From positions 1,302,001 to 1,366,000 of the forward strand of contig CANNBH010000001.1 in the NCBI GenBank assembly GCA_947502815.1: DNA of 64,000 nt. Direction: 5' to 3'. Position 1 is the first letter of the stretch; the number at the start of each line of letters is the position of its first letter. A model generated the notes under the pieces. That model was not told the DNA's origin and did not search any database. It was given only the letters and a program-made list of their open reading frames with translations. The position numbers were made by a program, and so were the translations under genes. This DNA comes from an uncultured Erythrobacter sp. (GTDB taxonomy: Bacteria; Pseudomonadota; Alphaproteobacteria; Sphingomonadales; Sphingomonadaceae). This document shows positions 8,149 to 20,267 of the stretch, in pieces.

Positions 8149-9554
8149 CACATATGAATGGGCTTGCCCGTCACCGCCATCGCCGCCTCCTTGAGCGCCT
8201 CAGCGTGCGTGGGGTGAGCGTGGCAGGTGTAGGCGATGTCTTCGGATGTTGCGCCAAACTCCATCGCGACCGCGGCTTCTGCGATCATGGTGCCGGCAAG
8301 GCTGGCGACAATATGCACGCCCAGCACTCGGTCAGTTTCGGCATCAGCGATGACTTTGACAAAGCCATCCGTGTCGCGGTTCGCCTTTGCGCGGCTGTTT
8401 GCCATCATTGGGAATTTGCCGACTTTGATTGTGTGACCGGCTTCCTTCGCGTCCGCTTCAGTCAGGCCGACATCGGCGAATTCTGGCATGGTGTAGACCA
8501 CACCCGGGATCACATCGTGGTTCACAATGCCGGTCAGGCCGCCGATGTTTTCTGCGCATGCGATGCCTTCGTCTTCGGCTTTGTGCGCAAGCATGGGGCC
8601 GGGGACCACGTCACCGATGGCCCAAACGCCGTCCACTTTGGTGCGGAAGTCATGATCGATTTCGATCTGGCCGCGTTTGTTGGTTTCGATGCCGATCTTA
8701 TCAAGCGCAAGGCCATCTGTGTTGGGCCGCCGTCCGATAGAGACCAGCACATGGCTTGCTTTGATCGTCTGCTCATCGCCGCCGGCTGATTTCTCGACCG
8801 TTAGCGACACGCCTTTGCCATCCGCCTTCGCGCCGGTGACCTTGTGGCCAAGCTTCAGATCCATGCCCTGTTTCTTGAAAATCTTGCCCGCTTCCTTGCG
8901 AACATCGGCGTCCATTCCGGGCAGCAATTGATCGAGGAATTCCACCACGGTCACTTTTGCGCCCAAACGCCGCCAGACAGAGCCGAGCTCCAATCCGATA
9001 ACGCCGCCGCCAATCACCACGAGGTGCTCTGGCACTTCTTCAAGCTCAAGCGCGCCGGTGGAATCGACGATCCGCTTTGCCGTATTATCAACCTCAACGC
9101 CGGGCAGGGGAGTGACGCTGGAGCCGGTGGCGATCACGATGTCTTTCGCAGTCACAGTCTTATCGCCGATTGTCACGCTGTGGGCATCTTCAAACGCGGC
9201 GTGGCCTTTGATCCAAGTCACCTTGTTCTTTTTGAACAGGAATTCGATCCCGCCGGTCAGCTCACCAACCGCTTTGGTTTTTTCGGCCATCATCACGCCC
9301 AGATCCAGCGCCGGTTTTGCCGAGATACCCCATTTGGCAAATTGGCCGCCCGCGGCCTCGTCAAACAATTCCGAACCGTGCAGCAAAGCCTTTGACGGGA
9401 TGCAGCCTACGTTGAGGCAGGTGCCGCCCAATGTTTCACGGCTTTCCACGCAAGCGGTTTTCAAACCCAATTGCGCCGCGCGAATGGCCGCGACATAGCC
9501 GCCGGGGCCTGCGCCAATGACGAGGACGTCGTAATCGTAGGAGTGGTCAGCCAT
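8148..9554 (-). CDS. lpdA: Dihydrolipoyl dehydrogenase (E3)
   Basis: 468 residues. FAD-binding GAGPGGYVAAIRAAQLG at 14-30, redox disulfide C46/C51 in GGTCLNVGCIPSK, NAD-binding GGGVIGLELGSVWRRLG, and the C-terminal His-Glu dyad H447/E452 in HAHPTHAEA. It reoxidises dihydrolipoamide on the E2 subunit and passes electrons to NAD+. As the gene lies downstream of sucA-odhB it is the E3 of the 2-oxoglutarate dehydrogenase complex and may also serve other lipoyl complexes. Separated from odhB by a methyltransferase gene. Confidence 0.97.
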   Translation of the reverse strand: MADHSYDYDVLVIGAGPGGYVAAIRAAQLGLKTACVESRETLGGTCLNVGCIPSKALLHGSELFDEAAGGQFAKWGISAKPALDLGVMMAEKTKAVGELTGGIEFLFKKNKVTWIKGHAAFEDAHSVTIGDKTVTAKDIVIATGSSVTPLPGVEVDNTAKRIVDSTGALELEEVPEHLVVIGGGVIGLELGSVWRRLGAKVTVVEFLDQLLPGMDADVRKEAGKIFKKQGMDLKLGHKVTGAKADGKGVSLTVEKSAGGDEQTIKASHVLVSIGRRPNTDGLALDKIGIETNKRGQIEIDHDFRTKVDGVWAIGDVVPGPMLAHKAEDEGIACAENIGGLTGIVNHDVIPGVVYTMPEFADVGLTEADAKEAGHTIKVGKFPMMANSRAKANRDTDGFVKVIADAETDRVLGVHIVASLAGTMIAEAAVAMEFGATSEDIAYTCHAHPTHAEALKEAAMAVTGKPIHM

Positions 9555-9655
9555 GTCGTATTAAATCCCGTATTGGATGGCGTGTCATAAGTGTTCTTGC
9601 TCCATTTAGGATGTTGGAGCGCCAAGCGCCATTGCTAGTTTCATCGAAAATCGTG

Positions 9656-10447
9656 TCAGTTCTTTCGCCGCAAGTGCCAGTAGAGGCCCACTGTTACAAA
9701 CTTCTCCAATCGCGGCCCGATCACAGGCAGCATGGAAGGCAGAAGCATGACTTTCATCACCGCCGATTTGAGCGGTGTGCCTGCGACGTTGCGGCGCGCG
9801 GAAATGATGTCCACCGGCAGGCCTTTCAGCGCAGCCCGAAAATCCGCAGGCGTCGCCCCGTTAAAGCCGAGTTCTTGAATGCTGTCCGGCGTGTTGCCGG
9901 CCTCATCAAACATTCGGTCAAGGAAAGCTCGGTTTTTGCGCGGCAGATGCGCCCACGGCATGCGCGATGCGATCAAGTGGTGATGGCCATAGGGGGAGTG
10001 CCAAAGCGGCGAAAACCCGATGTAAAGCTCTCCGCCGGGTTTGCAGGCGTTGACCACTGCGGCGAGCGTATCAGGCAGCGACATGACGTGCTCCATCACA
10101 TTGGTGGAGACGACGATGTCGGCGGGCTCAGGTGAAATGTCGCGGATGTCTGCGCGCAGGAATTCGGCGCGCCTACCTTCGTCATTGGCCCATTCGCTTC
10201 CCACCTTGCGACGCGCAAAATCAATGTAGCTTTCATTGAGCTCAATCCCGAGCGCCGAAGACGCACCCGCTTCCATCAAACGCTGGATCATCCCGCCGCG
10301 TCCGCAGCCGAAATCAATGACGCGCTTGCCCGCAACATCCGGCATCCCCCCAAATCGCGCCCAGAACTCTGGGAAACGATCGCGGAGAAAATCGGCGTGA
10401 CGGCGCTCGTCAAACTCGGCGTCGAATTCGGTTTGATCAAAGGGCAT
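9656..10447 (-). CDS. Class I SAM-dependent methyltransferase
   Basis: 263 residues. Motif I VIDFGCGRGGMIQRLMEAG (43-61), an acidic residue closing strand 2 (GIEL), a post-strand aspartate (FLRADI) and a DIVVSTNVMEHV motif IV give a Rossmann methyltransferase of the UbiE/Methyltransf_11 type. The C-terminal half (from about 150) includes a basic and hydrophobic segment, VMKVMLLPSMLPVIGPRLEKF, that may bind membranes. It starts 16 bp downstream of odhB, so it is transcribed with the TCA genes; the substrate cannot be read from sequence. Confidence 0.85.
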   Translation of the reverse strand: MPFDQTEFDAEFDERRHADFLRDRFPEFWARFGGMPDVAGKRVIDFGCGRGGMIQRLMEAGASSALGIELNESYIDFARRKVGSEWANDEGRRAEFLRADIRDISPEPADIVVSTNVMEHVMSLPDTLAAVVNACKPGGELYIGFSPLWHSPYGHHHLIASRMPWAHLPRKNRAFLDRMFDEAGNTPDSIQELGFNGATPADFRAALKGLPVDIISARRNVAGTPLKSAVMKVMLLPSMLPVIGPRLEKFVTVGLYWHLRRKN

Positions 10448-10463
10448 GGCTCTGCCCGCTACC

Positions 10464-11672
10464 TCAAAGGTCGATCAGCATCCGGGTGGGATCTTCGATC
10501 GCTTCCTTGATGATCTTAAGCGCGGTCACAGCTTCGCGGCCGTCGATCAGGCGGTGATCATAGGACAGCGCGATGTACATCATCGGGCGGATCACCACTT
10601 CGCCGTTGACCGCAACGGGGCGGTCTTCGATGCGGTGCAGGCCTAGGACGGCGCTTTGCGGTGGGTTGATGATCGGGGTCGACATCAGCGATCCGAACAC
10701 GCCGCCGTTGGAGATGGTGAATGTGCCGCCGGTCATGTCGGCCATGGTCAGCGTGCCTTCCTTGGCGCGCTTACCGTAATCGGCGATGTCTTTCTCGATC
10801 CGGGCAAAGCCCTTGTCCTGACAATCGCGGATCACGGGCACGACGAGGCCGTTTGGCGCGGACACCGCGACCGAGATATCGACATAGTCGTGATAGACGA
10901 TTTCATCGCCTTGGATGTAGGCGTTGACGCTCGGCACGTCTTTCAGCGCAAGGCAGGCGGCTTTCGCAAAGAAGCCCATAAAGCCAAGGCGAATGTCGTG
11001 CTTTTTCGCGAACAGGTCTTTGTATTTCGTGCGCGCTTCGATGACGGCGGTCATGTCGACATCGTTGAACGTGGTCAGCAGCGCCGCCTCTTCCTGAGCG
11101 CCTTTCAGACGCTTGGCGATGGTTTGGCGCATGCGGGTCATTTTGACGCGCTCTTCGCCGCGAATTCCGGTCGCGGCGGCGGCTGGTGCAGGTGCCGGTG
11201 CAGGTGTTGCTGCTGGTGCTGGATCGGCTTTCGCTTTGGCAGCGGCCAACACGTCTTCCTTGGTCAACCGGCCATCTTTGCCGGTGCCCTTGATGGTGGA
11301 GGGGTCAACGCCGTGTTCCAGAACCGCGCGCCGAACCGCAGGTGACAGCGTTTGGGCTGCATCGCTCACCGTTTCTTTCGCTGCGGCTGGTGCAGGCGTG
11401 CTGGCCTTTGCAGCGGCAGGAGCGGCGGCGCTTGCGCCTTCTTCGATCACCGCGAGCACGGCGCCCACTTCGACTGTGTCGCCAACCTCGGCGCGGTGTT
11501 CGGACATGATGCCAGCGATGGGCGAGGGCACGTCAACCGCGACCTTATCGGTCTCTAGGCTGACAATGGGTTCATCGGCGGCAACCGCGTCGCCGGGCTG
11601 TTTCAGCCATTCTCCGATGGAGCCTTCGGTGACCGATTCACCCAATACTGGGACAGTGATTTCAGTGGCCAT
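10464..11672 (-). CDS. odhB: 2-oxoglutarate dehydrogenase E2, dihydrolipoyllysine succinyltransferase
   Basis: 402 residues (symbol sucB in E. coli). The lipoyl domain (1-77) carries the lipoylated K43 in ETDKVAVDV. An Ala/Pro-rich linker leads to the peripheral subunit-binding domain (about 108-145, [19 protein letters not shown]), then a second linker and the catalytic domain with H373 and D377 in [11 protein letters not shown]. It transfers the succinyl group from lipoamide to CoA in the 2-oxoglutarate dehydrogenase complex. It lies 35 bp after sucA in the same operon. Confidence 0.97.
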   Translation of the reverse strand: MATEITVPVLGESVTEGSIGEWLKQPGDAVAADEPIVSLETDKVAVDVPSPIAGIMSEHRAEVGDTVEVGAVLAVIEEGASAAAPAAAKASTPAPAAAKETVSDAAQTLSPAVRRAVLEHGVDPSTIKGTGKDGRLTKEDVLAAAKAKADPAPAATPAPAPAPAAAATGIRGEERVKMTRMRQTIAKRLKGAQEEAALLTTFNDVDMTAVIEARTKYKDLFAKKHDIRLGFMGFFAKAACLALKDVPSVNAYIQGDEIVYHDYVDISVAVSAPNGLVVPVIRDCQDKGFARIEKDIADYGKRAKEGTLTMADMTGGTFTISNGGVFGSLMSTPIINPPQSAVLGLHRIEDRPVAVNGEVVIRPMMYIALSYDHRLIDGREAVTALKIIKEAIEDPTRMLIDL

Positions 11673-11707
11673 TTTTCGTGTTCCTAGAGCTTAAATGCCG
11701 CAAGTGA

Positions 11708-14524
11708 TTATTTGGAAAGACCAAGCGCATCCGCGACCAAGGCCGCCTGCTGCTCAGCGTGGCGTTTCGCCAGACCTGTTGCCGGTGATGCCGCTGCGTC
11801 GCGGCCAGAGTAGGATGGACGCATCCCGCTATGCCCGGCTTCGGTCAGTGCATCTTCGATTTGATTTTGCACAAAGAACCACGATCCGTTGTTCTTTGGC
11901 TCTTCCTGACACCAGACAACCTGTTCCAGATTGTTCATGCGTTTCAACCGCACAGCCAATGGGTCGCCGGGGAAGGGGTAAAGCTGTTCGATCCGCACGA
12001 TGGAGACGTCTTTCAGCCCCATTTCTTCGCGCTTTTCATACAGGTCGTAATAGACCTTGCCGCTGCACAGGACGAGGCGCTTGATCTTCTCATCAGCGAT
12101 TTCGGTCAGGTCGGATTTGATCCGCTTAAACTGCCAATCGCCTTGAAATTCCTCGCGCGGGCTTTTCGCCAGCGGATGACGCAGCAGCGATTTTGGCGTC
12201 ATGATCACCAAAGGCTTACGGAAAGACCGCAGCATTTGCCGGCGCAGAACGTGGAAGTAGTTCGCCGGGGTGGTGATGTTGCACACCTGAATATTGTCGT
12301 TCGCGCACAATTGCAGGAACCGTTCGAGCCGCGCGGAGGAGTGCTCTGGCCCTTGCCCTTCGTATCCATGCGGAAGCAGCATCACGAGACCGTTTGCGCG
12401 CAGCCATTTGGCTTCGCCTGCCGCGATATACTGATCGATCATAATTTGAGCGCCGTTGGCAAAATCGCCAAATTGCGCTTCCCAAAGGACCAATGATTTC
12501 GGGTCCGCCATCGCAAACCCATATTCAAATCCCAGCACGCCGTATTCGGACAATGTGCTGTCATAGACCTCAAATTTGCCGTGAGGCAGAGTGGTCAGCG
12601 GGATGTATTTGTCTTCGGTGTTTTGATCGACCCAAACGGCGTGGCGCTGGCTGAATGTGCCGCGGCCGCTGTCTTGCCCGGACAGGCGGACATTGTAGCC
12701 TTCCATGACCAAACTGCCGAATGCCAGAGCCTCTGCGGTGGCCCAATCAAAGCCTTCGCCGCTGGAGAACATTTCGCCTTTGGCCTTGAGCACGCGGCCC
12801 AACGTGCGGTGGATGGTCACATCCTCTGGCACTTCGGTGAGTGTGCGGCCCAATGCGTCAAACGTTTTGGGTTCCACCGCTGTTTCGATGTTGCGGCGCG
12901 CGGTTTCGTCATCGGCTGGCTTGTTCAGGCCCGCCCAGCGTCCGCCGAACCAGTCCGCTTCGTTGGCGGAGTAGCTTTTGGCGGCTTGGAACTCTTCTTC
13001 GAGATGATCGACAAATTCTGACGCCACGCTTTCGCGGTGTCCTTCGTCGATCACGCCTTGTTCGATCAAGCGCGCTTCATACACGCGGCTGACCTTGGGG
13101 TGTTTTCCGATGACGCCGTACATCAAAGGTTGGGTGAATTTCGGTTCGTCGCCTTCGTTGTGACCAAAGCGGCGATAACACCACATGTCGATCACAACAT
13201 CGCGGCCAAATTTCTGACGGTATTCCACGGCCAGTTTGCACGCGAAGGTCACCGCTTCTGGATCGTCCCCGTTGACGTGCAGGATCGGCGCCATCACGCC
13301 CTTTGCCACGTCGGAGGGGTAGGGTGATGACCGCGCGAATTTGGGCGAGGTCGTAAACCCGATCTGGTTGTTGATGATAAAGTGGATGCAGCCGCCGGTG
13401 TCATAGCCATTCACGCCGGACAGGCTGAGGCTTTCCCAAACAACGCCTTGTCCTGCAAAGGCCGCATCGCCGTGGATTAGAACAGGCAAGACCTGCTCTT
13501 TCTTGTCCAGATCATCGCGGATCGCCTGCTGCGCGCGGCTTTTGCCAAGCACAACGGGATCAACCGTTTCGAGATGCGATGGATTGGGCACAAGGCTCAT
13601 GTGAACCGAAATGTCGTCAAAGCTGCGGTCGGTGCTGGTGCCGAGGTGATATTTCACATCGCCCGATCCGCCCACATCCTCTGGGTTCGCGGACCCGCCG
13701 GAAAATTCGTGGAAGATCACTTTGTATGGCTTGGCCATAACATTGGCGAGGACGTTCAAACGCCCGCGGTGCGCCATGCCATAGATGATTTCGCGCACGC
13801 CGGAGCTGCCGCCATGCTTTATGACCGCTTCCAGTGCGGGGATCATGCTTTCGCCGCCGTCTAGGCCGAAACGCTTTGTCCCGACGTATTTCTTGCCGAG
13901 GAATTCCTCGTATTGTTCGCCGCGCAATACAGCCGCGAGAATGGCTTTCTTTCCCTCTGGCGAGAAGTGAATTGTGTCGCCGGGGCTTTCAAATTTGTCC
14001 TGAAGGAAACGGCGTTCCTCCGTGTCGGCGATGTGCATGTATTCCAGGCCGACATTGCCGCAATATATCTCACGCAGACGCTGATACAGCGCGCCAACGG
14101 TGGTCCATTCCAGTCCCAAGACGCCGCCGACATAGACTTCCTCGGCTTCTTTCCCGGCAAGGCCGTGGAACGCCAGCGTCAGATCTTCGGGATCGGCCTG
14201 CTCATGCGTCTGACCCAGAGGATCAAGGTTCGCCCCCAAATGCCCGCGCACCCGGTACAGGCGCACCAATGTCATTGCCGCGATGGAAAGCTGGGCCGCG
14301 TGCTCAATCGCTTTGGGATCGAGCGTTTTGCCCGCCGATTTCGCCGCTTTCTTGACCGTGTCCGCTGCCTCAAGTCCCATTTGCGTGGGGTCCATGGCGG
14401 CAGAAAGGTCTTCTCCTGCTCCGCTGACTTGATCAAGCCACTTGGGATTGCCCCAAGAGGGACCCGGCTGGGGCCCTTCCTGATCGGTCATGTCGGGAAC
14501 GAAATTTGCGGTCTCTTTGTTCAT
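11708..14524 (-). CDS. sucA: 2-oxoglutarate dehydrogenase E1 (thiamin-dependent)
   Basis: 938 residues, the usual length of bacterial E1o. Recognisable blocks are the N-terminal E2-binding part (SWGNPKWLDQVSG), RVRGHLGANLDPL, the catalytic GMAHRGRLNVLANVMAKP, the thiamin-diphosphate GDAAFAGQGVVWESL with INNQIGFTTSP, and the transketolase-like C-terminal GYEGQGPEHSSARLERFLQL. It decarboxylates 2-oxoglutarate and succinylates the lipoyl group of OdhB. A hairpin lies between sucD and this gene. GGGGGAGGAG about 14 bases upstream is a purine-rich ribosome-binding region. Confidence 0.97.
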   Translation of the reverse strand: MNKETANFVPDMTDQEGPQPGPSWGNPKWLDQVSGAGEDLSAAMDPTQMGLEAADTVKKAAKSAGKTLDPKAIEHAAQLSIAAMTLVRLYRVRGHLGANLDPLGQTHEQADPEDLTLAFHGLAGKEAEEVYVGGVLGLEWTTVGALYQRLREIYCGNVGLEYMHIADTEERRFLQDKFESPGDTIHFSPEGKKAILAAVLRGEQYEEFLGKKYVGTKRFGLDGGESMIPALEAVIKHGGSSGVREIIYGMAHRGRLNVLANVMAKPYKVIFHEFSGGSANPEDVGGSGDVKYHLGTSTDRSFDDISVHMSLVPNPSHLETVDPVVLGKSRAQQAIRDDLDKKEQVLPVLIHGDAAFAGQGVVWESLSLSGVNGYDTGGCIHFIINNQIGFTTSPKFARSSPYPSDVAKGVMAPILHVNGDDPEAVTFACKLAVEYRQKFGRDVVIDMWCYRRFGHNEGDEPKFTQPLMYGVIGKHPKVSRVYEARLIEQGVIDEGHRESVASEFVDHLEEEFQAAKSYSANEADWFGGRWAGLNKPADDETARRNIETAVEPKTFDALGRTLTEVPEDVTIHRTLGRVLKAKGEMFSSGEGFDWATAEALAFGSLVMEGYNVRLSGQDSGRGTFSQRHAVWVDQNTEDKYIPLTTLPHGKFEVYDSTLSEYGVLGFEYGFAMADPKSLVLWEAQFGDFANGAQIMIDQYIAAGEAKWLRANGLVMLLPHGYEGQGPEHSSARLERFLQLCANDNIQVCNITTPANYFHVLRRQMLRSFRKPLVIMTPKSLLRHPLAKSPREEFQGDWQFKRIKSDLTEIADEKIKRLVLCSGKVYYDLYEKREEMGLKDVSIVRIEQLYPFPGDPLAVRLKRMNNLEQVVWCQEEPKNNGSWFFVQNQIEDALTEAGHSGMRPSYSGRDAAASPATGLAKRHAEQQAALVADALGLSK

Positions 14525-14557
14525 GGCGGTGTTCTCACGGGGGAGGAGAAAGCTGGG

Positions 14558-14595
14558 AAACGGGTGTCTCGGCTCAGAAAGCGAAACACCCGTTT
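14558..14595 (-). promoter_or_regulatory. Intercistronic hairpin between sucD and sucA
   Basis: Arms 14558-14567 and 14586-14595 are perfectly complementary (10 bp) around an 18-base loop. In the transcript it sits 11 bases after the sucD stop and 33 bases before the sucA start. Only a TTT follows it, so partial termination, RNA processing or 3'-end protection are all possible. It could set the ratio of sucD to sucA message. Confidence 0.6.
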
Positions 14596-14605
14596 AAACC
14601 TATGG

Positions 14606-15496
14606 TCAGGCCAATTCTTTCAGCATAGCATCGAGGGTAGTGCCTAGTTCGCTGGGCGAAGGTGACACGCGGATGCCCGCCGCTTCCATTGCTGCGATCT
14701 TGTCGTCCGCGCCGCCTTTGCCGCCCGAAACAATCGCTCCGGCATGGCCCATGCGGCGACCCGGAGGCGCAGTGCGGCCAGCGATAAAGCCAACGGTAGG
14801 CTTGCTGCGGCCTTTGGCGGCTTCTTGTTTCAGGAATTCGGCGGCTTCTTCTTCTGCCGATCCGCCGATTTCACCGATCATAATCATCGATGTGGTTTCA
14901 GGATCGTCGAGGAACAGGTCGAGCACGTCGATAAAGTTCGTGCCGTTCACCGGATCGCCGCCGATGCCGACCGCTGTGGTCTGGCCAAGGCCAACCGCCG
15001 TGGTTTGGTGCACCGCTTCGTATGTGAGCGTGCCGGAGCGTGAAACAACGCCAACGCTGCCCTTTTTAAAGATGGAGCCCGGCATAATGCCGATCTTGCA
15101 CTCATCCGGGGTCAAAACGCCGGGGCAGTTCGGGCCGATCAGGCGCGACTTGGAGCCGGTAAGCGCAGCCTTCGCGCGAACCATGTCGAGCACAGGAATG
15201 CCTTCGGTGATGCAAATGATCAACTCAACTTCGGCATCAATCGCTTCGCAAATTGCATCCGCTGCAAAGGGAGGCGGTACGTAGATGCACGATGCGGTCG
15301 CGCCGGTCGCTTCCTTGGCTTCGCGGACAGTGTTAAATTGCGGCACGCCAACATGCGTGGTTCCGCCTTTGCCCGGCGTAACGCCAGCCACCATTTGCGA
15401 ACCATACGCGATGGCTTGCTCGGTGTGGAATGTGCCGGTGTTACCGGTCATCCCTTGAGTGATAACCTTGGTGTCTTTGTTAATGAGGATGGACAA
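14606..15496 (-). CDS. sucD: Succinyl-CoA synthetase alpha subunit
   Basis: 296 residues. CoA-binding N-terminus with [16 protein letters not shown], the [13 protein letters not shown] block, and the phospho-histidine loop [17 protein letters not shown] with H251. It interconverts succinyl-CoA and succinate with nucleotide phosphorylation together with SucC. The beta subunit gene, usually immediately upstream, is not in this window; in its place is a small periplasmic protein gene. The beta subunit must be encoded elsewhere. Confidence 0.96.
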   Translation of the reverse strand: MSILINKDTKVITQGMTGNTGTFHTEQAIAYGSQMVAGVTPGKGGTTHVGVPQFNTVREAKEATGATASCIYVPPPFAADAICEAIDAEVELIICITEGIPVLDMVRAKAALTGSKSRLIGPNCPGVLTPDECKIGIMPGSIFKKGSVGVVSRSGTLTYEAVHQTTAVGLGQTTAVGIGGDPVNGTNFIDVLDLFLDDPETTSMIMIGEIGGSAEEEAAEFLKQEAAKGRSKPTVGFIAGRTAPPGRRMGHAGAIVSGGKGGADDKIAAMEAAGIRVSPSPSELGTTLDAMLKELA

Positions 15497-15510
15497 TCTT
15501 TGTCTCCAGA

Positions 15511-17403
<1,893 letters not shown>

Positions 17404-19383
17404 TTAGCCAGCGGCTAGGCGGCGGGCGTCTTCTTCGCGTTCCTGCGCCAGCAACATGGCGGCAAGGTAATCGGGAACCGCGCGGCTGAAATAATACCCT
17501 TGGCCAAGGTTGCACCCGGCGTCTTTGACCGATTGGACTTGCTCAATCGTTTCAAGCCCTTCGGCGACGATATCCATGCCCAGTGTCGTGCCCATTTCCG
17601 CCACAGCGCGGATGATCGCCTCGCTCTTTTTCCCGACCTGTTCGCCGGAAACAAAGCTGCGATCGACCTTAATTTTAGAGAATGGGAATTTGTTGATGTA
17701 GCCGAGTGAGGAATAGCCGGTTCCAAAATCATCGAGAGCAAAGCGCACGCCGATTTCGGACAGTTCTTGAATAAAGGCGGCGGTGGCGTGGTTGTCTTCG
17801 ACAAACAGGCTTTCGGTGACTTCCAATTCCATCCGGCGCGGATCAAGGCCGGCTTCGCGTAGGGCGTTTTTGATCCCAAGCGCGGCGCCCGGTGCGCGGA
17901 TCTGCAATGGCGAGAGGTTGACCGCGATGGTCACATCCTCGGGCCAGGTCGCGGCGATGCGCGCGGCCTGCGCGGTGATCCAATTGCCCAACGTCACGAT
18001 GACGCCGGTTTCTTCGGCGACGGGGATGAATTCGTCTGGTTTCAGCTCGCCCTTTTCAGGGTGGAACCAGCGCACCAGCGCTTCGAATGTTTTGATCCGG
18101 CCCGTATCCAGATCGACGATAGGCTGGAAAAAGATCGACAATTCATCGCGCTGCAGGGCGGCGCGAAGTTCGTCTTCGATCTCACGGCGGCGGACCAAGT
18201 CGCGGCTCATCGATCCATCATAGAAACAGGTTTGAGCGCGCCCGCCGACTTTGGCGTGATACAGCGCAAGATCGGCGCTTTGCATCAAAGTATCGGCGTC
18301 CGTGCCATTGTCGGGAAGCAAAGCGACACCCAAGGATGCGCGCACTTCCAACCGATCGCCGTCAATGCGGAATGGCCGCATGATCTCTGCGTGAATTTCG
18401 CTGGCCAGCCGCTCTGAATCTTTGCGGTTTACGATGGGGCAGAACACGATGAATTCATCGCCGCCAAAACGCGCAACCGTGCTGCCATCAGGCGACACGG
18501 CTGTAAGGCGCTTTGCCACTTCGCTTAAAACCCGGTCGCCAACCGGATGGCCAAGCAAATCGTTCACCTCTTTAAACCGATCAAGGTCAACCCAGATCAG
18601 CGCCAAATGGCTGTCCTCATCCACGCCCATCATGGTTTCCACCATGGCGTGGTTGAGCCCGGCGCGATTGGCGAGGCCGGTGACAACATCGGTGCGCGCG
18701 AGCACCTGCATTTTTTCGGCGAGTTTCTTACTGGTTTCCGCCGATGCGATGGAATCGCGCAAAACTTTGAAAATGTTGACCGCAATAGAGATCATCGCGG
18801 GGATCAGGAGGAGGATCGTTACACCCAGCGCGATAAAACCCGGCTTACCGGTCCAAAATCCGGCCAAGGCAATAGGCACACAGGCCAGCGCCAATTGCCC
18901 TATCGCAATGGTCAAACGGCCCGCATTGCGCGCCGAAACCCCGATGCCATAGCCGACAGCATTGGCGACCATTAGCACTTCGACCTCTGTTTGAGTGTCG
19001 ATAAGGATGGTGAAGGCCGCGGTGCAGCCCAGCGCGAGAGCGTAGCTGAACGCTCCAATTTCATAGACGAGTTCGAGCGTCGCCGTGCTGTTGCCATCAG
19101 AATCTGGCGACATGCCCAGCGCCGCGGTTACGCGCGCCGTTGCGATCAGGCCCAGAATGACCGCCGCGACATACAATTCTGGGAGGTTGGCGATCCATGC
19201 TGAAACGACGGCTGCGGCCACTGTGGCCAGCGCGCCAATGGCAAGACTGGAGGGTTGCGCATAGAGGGTGTTGACCAGCATGCGCCGCACACGCTCAGAC
19301 AATTGGTCCGAACGGCCTTGCGGCGCTTTTGCCGCCCCCTGGTTGGAGGCTCGCAGCGCATTTAGGAAAGATATCACTCCCAT
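17404..19383 (-). CDS. Membrane-bound diguanylate cyclase/phosphodiesterase (GGDEF-EAL)
   Basis: 659 residues. About six hydrophobic segments in residues 45-215 form a sensory membrane domain with no name I recognise. A short coiled linker precedes GGDEF (about 230-395) with an intact active site RFGGDEF. The EAL domain (about 405-650) keeps FEALVRW, the NLSP metal-site motif, EVTES, DDFGTGYSS, KVDRSF, VAEGLE and the LGQGYYFSRAV end. Both activities look intact on motif grounds, so it could make or degrade cyclic di-GMP. It is transcribed alone. Confidence 0.93.
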   Translation of the reverse strand: MGVISFLNALRASNQGAAKAPQGRSDQLSERVRRMLVNTLYAQPSSLAIGALATVAAAVVSAWIANLPELYVAAVILGLIATARVTAALGMSPDSDGNSTATLELVYEIGAFSYALALGCTAAFTILIDTQTEVEVLMVANAVGYGIGVSARNAGRLTIAIGQLALACVPIALAGFWTGKPGFIALGVTILLLIPAMISIAVNIFKVLRDSIASAETSKKLAEKMQVLARTDVVTGLANRAGLNHAMVETMMGVDEDSHLALIWVDLDRFKEVNDLLGHPVGDRVLSEVAKRLTAVSPDGSTVARFGGDEFIVFCPIVNRKDSERLASEIHAEIMRPFRIDGDRLEVRASLGVALLPDNGTDADTLMQSADLALYHAKVGGRAQTCFYDGSMSRDLVRRREIEDELRAALQRDELSIFFQPIVDLDTGRIKTFEALVRWFHPEKGELKPDEFIPVAEETGVIVTLGNWITAQAARIAATWPEDVTIAVNLSPLQIRAPGAALGIKNALREAGLDPRRMELEVTESLFVEDNHATAAFIQELSEIGVRFALDDFGTGYSSLGYINKFPFSKIKVDRSFVSGEQVGKKSEAIIRAVAEMGTTLGMDIVAEGLETIEQVQSVKDAGCNLGQGYYFSRAVPDYLAAMLLAQEREEDARRLAAG

Positions 19384-19565
19384 GAGGCATTGCCCTACAA
19401 GAAAGTGGTCAAGCTGAGGTTAACGAGTGAATTACCTCTGCACTGGGTGACCTCTTACCCGCCTAGTATAATGCGCGGCCATGGCCTGACCCGCGCAAAG
19501 CACCGGGGCGTCGGCCTTTCGCAACTGGGAGCGATTGGCGCAAATGCGCCGATCTGAGCTTGGGC

Positions 19566-20009
19566 TTACGTTTGGGCCGTTTCTGGCAGCACCATGTCCG
19601 CGTCGCGTGCCAGACGCTGATCCAGCGTCCGGGTGATGCCCAGCCACCAATCATAGGCGGCGCGATCGTTGCTGAAGAAAGCCTTTTCTGCCTCAATGCG
19701 GGCAGCTTTTGCCGCGCCAAGACCATGTTCTGCAAAATGACGCAGCGCCGCGCGCAACATGCGTTCATCCGAGGAATGCACAGCCGCCAGCTGACCGTTG
19801 TCATTGGAGACCTGCTGCGCTGCGCGACCGGCCATTGCCTGCGCAAACCGCAGTGCCGACGCCGATTGACCGATCACCAACGTAGGGGCGTTCGACATTT
19901 TGCGCGCAGGGGCAAATTGCAGCGATACAGGGTGAAGCGGCATAAAGTTGTTCAATCCATCTTCAAACGTCGCGCCGCTGCCCATTCTTGGATCAACCTT
20001 GTGATCCAT
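19566..20009 (-). CDS. Small conserved protein of unknown function
   Basis: 147 residues if started at the ATG at 20009; an alternative ATG at 19898 would give 110 residues beginning MSNAPTLVIGQSASALRFA. It is largely helical and charged, with RMLRAALRHFAEHGLGAAKAARIEAEKAFF and an AYDWWLGITRTLDQRLARD segment near the end. No signal peptide or known motif. The longer start has only a weak GGG upstream, so the start is uncertain. It sits alone between the GGDEF-EAL gene and the cell wall hydrolase. Confidence 0.6.
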   Translation of the reverse strand: MDHKVDPRMGSGATFEDGLNNFMPLHPVSLQFAPARKMSNAPTLVIGQSASALRFAQAMAGRAAQQVSNDNGQLAAVHSSDERMLRAALRHFAEHGLGAAKAARIEAEKAFFSNDRAAYDWWLGITRTLDQRLARDADMVLPETAQT

Positions 20010-20267
20010 CCCAATTGCTTGGGCCGGGGTTTTGGCGTTCCGCGTTAAAACGTCATCGCGCCCTTTGGGGCCGCGCTAAATTTGGTCGCACACAGACCAG
20101 CGCGTCGGGGGTGGGCGCCGAACTGATGCAGACGTTTTAAGGGCAATCCCGCTAAGGCTTGGTGTTTAGCTAAGGTTTAGAAGCCGTTAACTCTTTGGCT
20201 CAATCGCAACTGCCTCCATTTCGGAGCGACAGCCGAATAGCGCCGATCACAGACGGCGTGGCGCTGC

